Of a stretch of DNA of 6,337 nucleotides, positions 1-5,999 are shown in pieces; positions within the stretch are counted from its first letter, which is position 1; every line of letters begins with the position of its first letter. A program made the position numbers and the translations under genes. Origin of the DNA: Bacteroidales bacterium UBA4459. GTDB taxonomy: Bacteria; Bacteroidota; Bacteroidia; Bacteroidales; F082. The stretch spans positions 1-6,337 of the forward strand of contig DGOT01000153.1 in assembly GCA_002389465.1 (NCBI GenBank), written 5' to 3'. Below the pieces are notes generated by a model. The model saw only the letters and a list, made by a program, of their open reading frames with translations. It did not search any database and was not told the DNA's origin.

Positions 1-4
1 GAGC

Positions 5-595
5 TTACCTAGCTTTCCGTATCCATCTTGGGAAACCTCTTCTTGTAGTGCCTGACATATAAGCTGTGTTGTCTAAGTTAACGGAGCGGACATCTTCAAT
101 CGAATAAAACGCTTTAGGATTATGTTTGTTGACAATTGAAAGCACAGTTTTCGCCACCTGGCGTTTAGCAATCAGGAAAATTACATGAACCGGTCCGTTC
201 TTGCCTTCAGCATCAATAGCAGTTAAACCAAATCCTTTTTCACGAAGGCTCTTTATCAATTCACTGGCATTTCTACTAGTAACAATACGGATGATCTGCA
301 TGCCCATGGCCAGTTTTTCTTCAACCCTGAGGCCAACATAATTACCAACGGCAAAGCCTGCGGCATAAGCGATGTAGGTGGCTACATTATCCAGGTTTTG
401 CATGATCCGGGTAATGGCGATCAACCAGATCAATATCTCGAAAAACCCAAGTATGGGCGTTATTATTTTGTTACCACGAGAAATAAAGACAATACGCAAT
501 GTGTCAAGCGTAACATCCACTATCCTCGAAAAAAAGATCAAGAGGGGTAAAAGTCCGTATACAAACCAGTTTGAATCTAAAAAAGCGACTTCCAT
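5..595 (-). CDS. UPF0316 / DUF2179 family membrane protein
   Basis: This encodes a 196-residue protein of the UPF0316 family, an N-terminal membrane domain (DUF5698) followed by a soluble DUF2179 domain. The biochemical role of the family is not established. Three hydrophobic segments are visible at about residues 11-29, 45-63 and 70-88. Family hallmarks are RIVDVTLDTLR (24-34), RGNK (40-43), a GFFEILIW stretch (about 50-57) and YAAGFAVGNYVG before EEKLA near residue 93. From about residue 98 the chain alternates strand and helix as expected for the cytosolic DUF2179 domain, and it ends in a basic tail. The length is normal for the family and the frame is complete, with a TAA stop at 5-7. The ATG at 593-595 is the natural start because TM1 follows closely. 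A terminator upstream (650-712) separates it from dodecin, so it probably has its own promoter. Family assignment is confident; function is unknown. Confidence 0.9.
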   Translation of the reverse strand: MEVAFLDSNWFVYGLLPLLIFFSRIVDVTLDTLRIVFISRGNKIITPILGFFEILIWLIAITRIMQNLDNVATYIAYAAGFAVGNYVGLRVEEKLAMGMQIIRIVTSRNASELIKSLREKGFGLTAIDAEGKNGPVHVIFLIAKRQVAKTVLSIVNKHNPKAFYSIEDVRSVNLDNTAYMSGTTRRGFPRWIRKAR

Positions 596-649
596 GATAC
601 ATTAATTTTTAGGAGTGCAAAGGTTATTTAATTCTCCTTTACATGGATG

Positions 650-712
650 AAAAAAAAGGCTTTTTCTTAATTCCCAGTAAAAATAAATAGATTAATGATC
701 ATGAAAAAGCCT
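650..712 (-). terminator. Intrinsic terminator with long loop, downstream of dodecin
   Basis: Read on the minus strand, AGGCTTTTTC (712-703) pairs perfectly with GAAAAAGCCT (666-657), and the second arm runs straight into a run of eight T (657-650). The 10-bp stem followed by a T-tract is the form of a rho-independent terminator. The 36-base loop is longer than usual and the stem holds only a short GC block. It would stop transcripts coming from dodecin before they reach the UPF0316 gene. Confidence 0.65.
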
Positions 713-746
713 CAGCGGAATGGACAAAGCTTTGCATATTTTTATA

Positions 747-899
747 TCAGAAATCAACCACATCCACAATTGCCAGATCTTTCGCCTCTTTCTTCGGCAG
801 GATTGCCGCATGTCGGGCAATCTTCTCCATATACTTTTTCCGATTCTATTAAACAATATGATGATTCCTCATCGTTCCCACATACTCCCGAATACGAAG
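747..899 (-). pseudogene. Possible decayed or very small coding region between dodecin and its terminator
   Basis: On the minus strand a 51-codon frame reads in a protein-like way but is broken by tandem TAA TAG at 851-846. Before the stops it gives LRIREYVGTMRNHHIV; after them an ATG at 830-828 opens a 27-residue peptide, MEKIARHAAILPKKEAK then DLAIVDVVDF, ending in TGA at 749-747. The stretch is richer in G and C than the surrounding spacer and its codons look like those of real genes nearby. It lies between the dodecin stop and the terminator at 650-712, so it would be in the dodecin transcript. I do not recognise the family. An overlapping frame on the same strand, without an ATG, contains CPTCG and ends in CGCG, which resembles a zinc ribbon; only one of the two can be meaningful. 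It could be a relic gene, a microprotein or plain noncoding sequence. Confidence 0.3.
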
Positions 900-932
900 C
901 TATCCTTATAAACTATTTGATTAAGCTAATAG

Positions 933-1145
933 CTAATCTTCATATTTAAAAGATACTTTTACTTTTGCACGGTAAGCTTCAACCTTTCCTTCCATATTAA
1001 TCTGCAAATCCAAAGTTGAGATCTCTGCTATTCTGAGGTTGCGTAGGTTTTTTGAAGCCTTCATTACTGCATTTTCGGCGGCTTTTTCCCAAGACTCGGT
1101 GCTTGAGCCTACCAATTCGATGATTTTGTAAACACTGTCAGGCAT
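933..1145 (-). CDS. Dodecin family flavin-binding protein
   Basis: This is a 70-residue dodecin, a small protein that assembles into a hollow dodecamer and stores or buffers flavins (or, in some relatives, other ligands) in the cytoplasm. The match covers the full length: VYKIIELVGSS at 5-15, then SWEKAAENAV, the helix that lines the shell, then KASKNLRNLRIAEI and a final strand pair ending in YRAKVKVSFKYED. Bacterial dodecins usually carry a Trp in the central strand (in the LRW motif) for stacking on the isoalloxazine ring; here that place reads LRI, so flavin stacking may be altered, while the SW tryptophan at residue 19 is in the helix. The ATG at 1145-1143 gives the standard family length. 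It diverges from the transhydrogenase operon and is followed by a terminator at 650-712. Assignment is confident; ligand is inferred. Confidence 0.93.
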   Translation of the reverse strand: MPDSVYKIIELVGSSTESWEKAAENAVMKASKNLRNLRIAEISTLDLQINMEGKVEAYRAKVKVSFKYED

Positions 1146-1388
1146 GATCGTAGTTTTTAATATTAAATTGAATTTTTAGCTACTGCTAATTTACTCAATT
1201 ATTGCCTGAAAGTCAAGTATTCATTACACTGAAACTACCCCGAAATTCATTTGGGTATGTTTCTTCCTGAATATTTCTTGTCTTTTGATGAAGTAAGCCA
1301 ATATTGTATCAACTTATTTCAGGACGGAACAATTCAAAAAATTAATATAAACTATAATTTTATTCTTATTTAGAACATTTTTAAATAA

Positions 1389-1420
1389 TTTGCATATGCT
1401 GACTTTTTATTATACTTTTG
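1389..1420 (+). promoter_or_regulatory. Bacteroidota-type promoter of the pnt operon
   Basis: TTTG at 1389-1392 and TACTTTTG at 1413-1420 match the -33 (TTTG) and -7 (TAnnTTTG) boxes of the Bacteroidota primary sigma factor, 20 bases apart. Transcription would begin a few bases after 1420, leaving a leader of about 15 bases before the pntAA ATG at 1442. No Shine-Dalgarno is seen, which is common in this phylum. The palindrome TTTGG-CGG-CCAAA (1417-1429) overlaps the -7 box and the expected start site. Confidence 0.6.
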
Positions 1421-1441
1421 GCGGCCAAATAACACATTATA

Positions 1442-2566
1442 ATGATAATCGGAGTTTTAAAAGAACCTGAATTTGAGAAACGGGTAAGTATTTTGCCTGA
1501 AGCTGTAAAAACGCTTAAAAAACTAAAAGCGGATATTTTTGTCAAAAAAGGAGCCGGTGAACGCGCTTATGCTTCCGATGAAGAGTATGCAGAAGCTGGA
1601 GCAAAGCTACTCGACATAAACAAAGTAATTGAAAAATCGGACGTTTTGTTATCGATCAACAAACCCGGTGAAAATGTTCTTAAAAGCCTGAAAAAAGGGC
1701 AGATCGTCATCAGCGTATTCAATCCGATGGGTGAAGAAAAATCGGTCAGAAGCCTTCTTAAAAGCGACCAGACCTATTTCAGCATGGATATGATCCCACG
1801 TACAACCCGTGGCCAGGCGATGGACATTCTGTCTTCTATGGCTACCGTATCGGGCTACAAAGCAGTGTTGGACGCAGCTATGCACCTGCCGAACTTTTTC
1901 CCGATGTTCATGACGGCAGCCGGAACCATCCGCCCGGCCAAAGTATTGATCCTCGGAGCAGGAGTGGCCGGACTGCAGGCCATTGCCACTGCCCGGAAAC
2001 TCGGTGCCGTGGTTGAAGCTTTTGATGTGCGTTCAGCTGTCAAAGAACAGGTGGAAAGCCTGGGAGGAAAATTCGTTGAAGTGGAAGGCGCCGTGGAAGA
2101 TGCCGCTGCCGGAGGTTATGCGGTGGAACAAACCGAAGAGTTTAAAGCCAAACAAAAGCAGTTGATTCATGACCATGCAGCCAAATCCAATGTCATCATT
2201 TGCACAGCCCAGATACCCGGAAAAAGAGCTCCACTGTTGATTGAAAAAGCAACTGTGCAGGCCATACATCCGGGATCGGTAATTATTGACCTGGCTGCTT
2301 CCTCCGGTGGAAACTGTGAACTGACGGAGAATGCCAAAACCGTAGTGAAACACGGTGTTACGATTGTGGGTAAATCAGACTATCCTACAGACATGCCGAA
2401 CGATGCCAGCAGGATGTACGGCAACAACCTGGTAAATTTCCTGAAATTATTGATAGACGAGAACGGCGGGCTGAAACTCGATTTTGAAGATGAGATTGTC
2501 AGCGGAACCTGTATGATCCACGAAAATCAACTGATGAATGAACAGTTGCAACAGCTGTATGGATAA
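1442..2566 (+). CDS. pntAA: NAD(P) transhydrogenase subunit alpha part 1, NAD(H)-binding domain I
   Basis: The 374-residue protein is domain I of proton-translocating transhydrogenase, which passes hydride from NADH to NADP+ using the proton gradient. It is the soluble NAD(H)-binding subunit of the split, three-polypeptide form. The N-terminal AlaDH/PNT domain starts with GVLKEPEFEKRVSILPE. The RQD loop that positions the nicotinamide is present as R120, Q125 and D128 within PRTTRGQAMD. The Rossmann fold follows with GAGVAG (172-177) and an acidic residue D195 at the end of the second strand, as expected for NAD rather than NADP. Further conserved blocks are TAQIPGKRAPLLI (255-267) and DLAASSGGN (283-291). 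The length is normal for a split alpha-1 chain, and no key residue is missing. It is the first gene of an operon with pntAB and pntB; 26 bases separate it from pntAB. The ATG lies directly behind a good promoter. Confidence 0.96.
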   Translation: MIIGVLKEPEFEKRVSILPEAVKTLKKLKADIFVKKGAGERAYASDEEYAEAGAKLLDINKVIEKSDVLLSINKPGENVLKSLKKGQIVISVFNPMGEEKSVRSLLKSDQTYFSMDMIPRTTRGQAMDILSSMATVSGYKAVLDAAMHLPNFFPMFMTAAGTIRPAKVLILGAGVAGLQAIATARKLGAVVEAFDVRSAVKEQVESLGGKFVEVEGAVEDAAAGGYAVEQTEEFKAKQKQLIHDHAAKSNVIICTAQIPGKRAPLLIEKATVQAIHPGSVIIDLAASSGGNCELTENAKTVVKHGVTIVGKSDYPTDMPNDASRMYGNNLVNFLKLLIDENGGLKLDFEDEIVSGTCMIHENQLMNEQLQQLYG

Positions 2567-2592
2567 TTTATAAATACAAAATAACCTGAACA

Positions 2593-2910
2593 ATGGAACA
2601 AATCCTGATCTATTTCTATGAAAATAAAGAAGCACTATTTATCATTGCTTTAACCATATTCCTCGGTATTGAAGTTATTTCTAATGTACCTTCCGTACTG
2701 CACACACCCTTGATGTCGGGAGCCAATGCCATCAGTGGTGTAATCATTATCGGGGGCATTATCCTTTTAGGGCACACTGATCTTTCTACCATCAGTCTGA
2801 ATATGATACTGGGCATTTTTGCTGTCATCTTCGGTACATTGAACGTAGTGGGTGGCTTTGTTGTTACCGACCGGATGCTTGAAATGTTTAAGAAAAAGAA
2901 GAAAAAATAA
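2593..2910 (+). CDS. pntAB: NAD(P) transhydrogenase subunit alpha part 2, membrane domain II
   Basis: This 105-residue integral membrane protein is the alpha-derived part of domain II, which together with the membrane part of PntB forms the proton channel. Three transmembrane segments are visible at about residues 12-31, 44-61 and 69-91. The family signature VPSVLHTPLMSGANAISG lies at about 30-47. The chain ends in a lysine run (KKKKKK), consistent with a cytoplasmic positively charged end. The length is in the usual range for the split form. The stop at 2908-2910 is only two bases before the pntB ATG, so the two are surely cotranslated or at least cotranscribed. No defects are visible. Role and partner assignment are from the family; topology is predicted by eye. 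Confidence 0.94.
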   Translation: MEQILIYFYENKEALFIIALTIFLGIEVISNVPSVLHTPLMSGANAISGVIIIGGIILLGHTDLSTISLNMILGIFAVIFGTLNVVGGFVVTDRMLEMFKKKKKK

Positions 2911-2912
2911 TT

Positions 2913-4331
2913 ATGGATACATATATTAGTCAAATAGGCGTAACCACCGGAGATGTTATTCTGGAATTCAGTTACCTGATAGCGGCCATAATGTTTGTTA
3001 TCGGACTTAAATTTATGAGCCATCCCGAGACGGCCCGTAAAGGAAACATATGGGCAGCCGTAGGTATGGGACTTGCCATGGTAACAACCTTATTCTTGCA
3101 TCGTGAAAACGGGCAAACTATTTCGCTGATTAACGGTATGGTGGTAGTTGCAGCTATCGTTTTTGGAAGTATTCTGGGAATCATTATTGCCCGGCGTGTG
3201 AAAATGACAGCTATGCCTCAGCTGGTATCATTATTCAATGCTACGGGGGGGGGTGCATCTGCATTAGTAGCTTTGATGGAGTATTCCAATCCTGCTAACG
3301 AATCGGCGCTGGTAACACTGCTCGGTCTGGTAATTGGTTCCATAGCTTTTAGCGGCAGTATGATCGCTTACGGAAAGCTGGATGGCAAGGTAGGCGACAT
3401 TTTTGCCAAATGGACAACTTATTTCAATATTTTTATGCTAGTTGTCATCGCAGCTGTTATGGTGTACATGCTGGCCTTTGATCATGATATGGCCACCATG
3501 ACAATATTGTCGTACATTTTACTAGTTCTTGCTCTTATTTATGGTGTGATGTTCGTCATGCCGATTGGCGGTGCCGACATGCCCGTGGTTATTTCGCTGC
3601 TGAACTCACTTACAGGGATCGCAGCCGCCATGGCTGGTTTTATCTACCACAACCAGGCAATGATCCTTGGAGGTATCTTTGTGGGTTCCGCCGGTGCTAT
3701 CCTCACCCTGCTGATGTGTAAAGCCATGAATCGCTCATTGCTGAATGTGATCATCGGAGCCTTTGGCGGTGGAGGTGCCGGTGTTGACAAAGAGCACGGC
3801 GCCGTTAAAGAAATAACGCTCAGCGATGCGTCAGTGTTACTGGCCTACTCGCAGAAGGTTGTGATTGTGCCGGGTTATGGCCTGGCTGTAGCCCAGGCGC
3901 AGTTTGTTGCCAATGAACTTGTGCAACTGCTTGAGAACAAAGGTGTGGAAGTAAAATTCGCTATTCATCCTGTAGCAGGTCGTATGCCGGGCCACATGAA
4001 TGTTTTACTGGCCGAAGCTGATGTGCCGTACACCAAACTGGTAGAAATGGACGATATCAATCCCGACATGCCCAACACGGATGTAACCGTCATTATAGGT
4101 GCTAATGATGTGGTAAACCCTGCGGCCCTCGACGATCCGTCAAGTCCGATTTACGGCATGCCGATCATCAATGCACACGAGTCGAAAAATATTATCGTCA
4201 TGAAAAGGGGTATGGGAAAAGGGTATGCCGGTATTGAGAATTTCCTGTTTTTCGACGATAAAACAAGAATGTTGTTCGGCAATGCCAAAGATTCATTACA
4301 GAAACTTGTAAGCGAGATCAAGGAGCTGTAA
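2913..4331 (+). CDS. pntB: NAD(P) transhydrogenase subunit beta (membrane domain II and NADP(H)-binding domain III)
   Basis: The 472-residue protein supplies most of the membrane channel and the NADP(H) site of transhydrogenase. About eight or nine hydrophobic segments fill residues 15-290. Channel signatures include ARRVKMTAMPQLVSLFNATGG (starting near 93) and GADMPVVISLLNSLTGIAAA (starting near 220), whose D222 and N231 fall where E. coli beta-D213 and beta-N222 do. The position of E. coli beta-His91 appears to be N109, a replacement also found in other split-type enzymes. The loop GAFGGGGAGVDKEHGAVKE leads to domain III, with the nucleotide-binding GYGLAVAQAQ (321-330), GRMPGHMNVLLAEADVPY, the MDDIN acidic motif (389-393), GANDVVNPAA and the lid KRGMGKGYAGIENFLF. 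The frame is complete. An unusual run of nine G (3245-3253) encodes the GGG of ATGGGAS. Last gene of the pnt operon. Confidence 0.96.
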   Translation: MDTYISQIGVTTGDVILEFSYLIAAIMFVIGLKFMSHPETARKGNIWAAVGMGLAMVTTLFLHRENGQTISLINGMVVVAAIVFGSILGIIIARRVKMTAMPQLVSLFNATGGGASALVALMEYSNPANESALVTLLGLVIGSIAFSGSMIAYGKLDGKVGDIFAKWTTYFNIFMLVVIAAVMVYMLAFDHDMATMTILSYILLVLALIYGVMFVMPIGGADMPVVISLLNSLTGIAAAMAGFIYHNQAMILGGIFVGSAGAILTLLMCKAMNRSLLNVIIGAFGGGGAGVDKEHGAVKEITLSDASVLLAYSQKVVIVPGYGLAVAQAQFVANELVQLLENKGVEVKFAIHPVAGRMPGHMNVLLAEADVPYTKLVEMDDINPDMPNTDVTVIIGANDVVNPAALDDPSSPIYGMPIINAHESKNIIVMKRGMGKGYAGIENFLFFDDKTRMLFGNAKDSLQKLVSEIKEL

Positions 4332-4459
4332 AACTATTTTAACAAAAAAATAACTTTTTAATTTGTAGATTATCTGAATTAATTTTTAGATCTGTCCCTG
4401 TAAATCAACTAATGAGAAATTATTCATCATATTCTGATTTTTATTTTTTCTACTTATAG

Positions 4460-4810
4460 ATGGACCTGGATTACGATGGACTGATGATTGAGTTACACCC
4501 CGACCCCGACAGCACCTGGAGCGATGCACAGCAGCAGGTAAGTGCCGCTTCATTACAGATCATTATTGAAAGTCTGATATTACGACAGGTGAAGCCGGAA
4601 GACATCTCATATGATACGCTGGAAGATCTGCGGTTCAAGATCGACAAATACGACAATGAATTGTTGGATATTCTACAGAAAAGAATGGAAGTAGCCGAAT
4701 CCATCGGTGCCTATAAAAAACAAACAAATCGGAAGCCTTGCGAAAAGCAATTGAAATGGCCCATGAAATTTGATGAACCGCAAAGGAATACAACGAAAAA
4801 AATGAATTAG
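4460..4810 (+). pseudogene. Truncated bifunctional DAHP synthase-chorismate mutase (C-terminal fragment)
   Basis: The frame starts inside a known protein type: DLDYDGLMIELHPDPD is the last barrel strand of DAHP synthase, the enzyme that condenses phosphoenolpyruvate with erythrose 4-phosphate. E11 and D22 have the 11-residue spacing of two of its metal ligands. A type II chorismate mutase (AroQ) domain follows: R58, R75 and K86 on its first long helix have the spacing of the E. coli catalytic residues R11, R28 and K39. More than 200 residues of synthase are absent; upstream is AT-rich spacer with an in-frame TAG just before the ATG. After YKKQTN (85-90) the homology ends, so the second and third mutase helices are missing. 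The remaining residues, from RKPCEKQ to the stop, are an out-of-frame reading of the trpE end. Neither enzyme can be active. The stop lies four bases before trpG. Confidence 0.82.
4723..4773 (+). pseudogene. trpE: 3'-terminal remnant of trpE (anthranilate synthase component I)
   Basis: In a frame different from the chorismate mutase fragment, these bases read NKSEALRKAIEMAHEI and a TGA stop at 4771-4773. This resembles the C-terminal helix of TrpE, which often ends with an NK..AL.KAIE.A pattern. It sits immediately upstream of trpG, where trpE belongs in trpEGD operons, and the 41 bases between its stop and the trpG ATG look like an ordinary operon spacer. All the rest of trpE, roughly 450 residues, is absent. 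The joint with the mutase fragment falls in the short A-rich string around 4720-4729. The call rests on a short match supported by position. Confidence 0.65.
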
Positions 4811-4814
4811 AAAA

Positions 4815-5387
4815 ATGAAAAAAATACTGATCATCGACAATTACGATTCGTTTACTTACAACCTGGTTCAGATGGTGGAAGAGCATTTTAACGGCTCGTT
4901 TGACGTAATACGAAACGATGAAATTACGCTGGTGGAAATTGCACTTTACGACGGTATCATCCTCTCACCCGGGCCCGGTATTCCCAACGAAGCAGGCCTG
5001 CTTAAGGATATTATCGAAATTTACGGACCAACCAAAAAAATCTTCGGCGTATGCCTCGGGCTGCAGGCTATCGGAGAGGTGTACGGTGGTAAGCTGAAAA
5101 ATCTGGACGAAGTTTATCACGGTGTAAAAACCAAGATGAAAGTGACCGAAAAAAAGGATGTGCTCTTTAAAGACATTCCCGAAGAATTTGAGGCCGGCCG
5201 ATATCATTCATGGATCGTTGACAGGAAAGAGTTGCCGGAAGAGTTAGAGGTAACCTGTGTGGATGAAGACAACGAGATCATGGCCATCCGGCACAAAAAA
5301 TATGATGTGCGGGGTGTCCAATTCCATCCCGAATCAATCCTGACTGACTTCGGCGAGCAGATGATCATTAACTTTTTAAACTCGTAA
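4815..5387 (+). CDS. trpG: Anthranilate synthase component II (glutamine amidotransferase)
   Basis: The 190-residue protein is a class I glutamine amidotransferase that hydrolyses glutamine and hands ammonia to TrpE for anthranilate formation, or to PabB for 4-amino-4-deoxychorismate. Sequence marks are the opening IDNYDSFTYNLVQ (7-19), the oxyanion loop SPGPGIP (51-57), the nucleophile C80 in GVCLGLQAIGE, and the other triad members H171 and E173 in GVQFHPES. RYHSW (129-133) is the usual TrpG/PabA motif. Length is typical and the frame is complete. It is the only intact gene of this trp block: its partner trpE survives only as a tail upstream and trpD starts three bases after its stop but is truncated. 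If TrpE is really lost, the protein could still act as PabA, because TrpG and PabA are often shared. Assignment to the TrpG/PabA family is certain; the trp role follows from the neighbours. Confidence 0.93.
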   Translation: MKKILIIDNYDSFTYNLVQMVEEHFNGSFDVIRNDEITLVEIALYDGIILSPGPGIPNEAGLLKDIIEIYGPTKKIFGVCLGLQAIGEVYGGKLKNLDEVYHGVKTKMKVTEKKDVLFKDIPEEFEAGRYHSWIVDRKELPEELEVTCVDEDNEIMAIRHKKYDVRGVQFHPESILTDFGEQMIINFLNS

Positions 5388-5390
5388 ACG

Positions 5391-5831
5391 ATGAAAGAAG
5401 TACTGAACCGCTTATTTGAACACCAGCACCTTGACAAGGTACAGGCACGGGAGATTCTTGTCAACAGTGCCGGCGGCAAATACAATTCGGCACAGGTGGC
5501 GGCCTTCATCACCGTTTTCCTGATGCGCTCGGTAAGCGTGGAAGAACTACAGGGATTCCGTGAAGCACTGCTTGAACTATGCGTCAACGTTGATTTCTCT
5601 GATTTCAACATCATTGACCTGTGCGGAACGGGTGGTGACGGTAAAAACACATTCAACATTTCCACACTTTTCTCTTTTGTGGTGGCTGGTGCCGATGGGA
5701 TAATAGTAGAAATCCATGAAGAACCCGAAAAAGCCATCTCCGACGGGCAGCAAAGCCTGACAATAGAAGAGGCAACAAATTTGTACAGGAACGCGCGTAC
5801 TGTATTGGATACGAAAAGACACCTTTACTAG
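5391..5831 (+). pseudogene. Chimera: N-terminal TrpD joined in frame to C-terminal DAHP synthase
   Basis: Residues 1-101 are the start of anthranilate phosphoribosyltransferase (TrpD): the helical N-terminal domain, then IIDLCGTGGDGKNTFNIST (74-92), the phosphoribosyl-diphosphate binding loop, then SFVVAGA. A normal TrpD continues with its KHGN motif and some 230 further residues; none is here. From residue 99 or so the reading is GADGIIVEIHEEPEKA, then SDGQQSLTIEEA, the last barrel strand and C-terminus of a DAHP synthase, with the metal-ligand pair E107 and D118. The joint falls at codons for A-G-A (5685-5693), a tripeptide both parents would have, so a short shared sequence probably marks the crossover. 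The frame stays open to 5831 in a plausible DAHP synthase tail. The product would lack both active sites, although it might be made. The start three bases after trpG is the native trpD start. Confidence 0.82.
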
Positions 5832-5927
5832 CTCCATTTTACCGTAAGCAGAAATTCAGAAAAATTCTAATTTGAATTTACCTTGCTATTTTTTAGGCAT
5901 TTACTGGACTTTTGGGTGTTAATTCAT

Positions 5928-5935
5928 TATATTTG
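5928..5935 (+). promoter_or_regulatory. Bacteroidota-type -7 box for the gene at 6000
   Basis: TATATTTG is a perfect match to the TAnnTTTG -7 box. The -33 box is weak: the nearest TTTG (5911-5914) is only 13 bases upstream, and at the normal spacing one finds only TACTGG (5902-5907). The leader to the ATG at 6000 would be about 60 bases. Position and box support a separate transcription unit beginning after the broken trp/aro block. Confidence 0.45.
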
Positions 5936-5999
5936 TAAGCTTCAGATTTATTAACCTGATTTGAATCAGCAAGTGCTATAAAACCCTAAATTAAAAGCC

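Noticed and set aside
618..626. Possible -7 box (TAACCTTTG on the minus strand) for the UPF0316 gene
   Set aside because: The spacing inside the box is one base too long and no TTTG lies at the right distance.
695..949. Plus-strand open frame of 84 codons between the UPF0316 and dodecin genes
   Set aside because: It overlaps the terminator arm and the dodecin 3' end on the opposite strand, its peptide has no recognisable pattern, and the minus strand reads better.
1176..1189. Small inverted repeat TTAGC-TACT-GCTAA upstream of dodecin
   Set aside because: Five base pairs in AT-rich DNA is expected by chance and it aligns with no promoter box.
2033..2353. Long minus-strand open frame inside pntAA
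   Set aside because: It is antisense to a well-conserved gene; the peptide is rich in Phe, Ser and Gly with no domain pattern.
4332..4459. Spacer after pntB searched for a terminator and promoter
   Set aside because: No GC stem with a T-tract is present; the best promoter-like box (TTAATTTG, 4358-4365) misses the TA and has no good partner.
5204..5737. 177-codon minus-strand open frame across trpG and the TrpD chimera
   Set aside because: It is antisense to trpG and spans the recombination joint; its Ser-rich composition is typical of shadow frames. It does not explain the chimera.
5850..5880. AT-only inverted repeat (AAATTC and GAATTT) after the TrpD chimera
   Set aside because: The stem is short, lacks G-C pairs and has no T-tract, so it is not a credible terminator.
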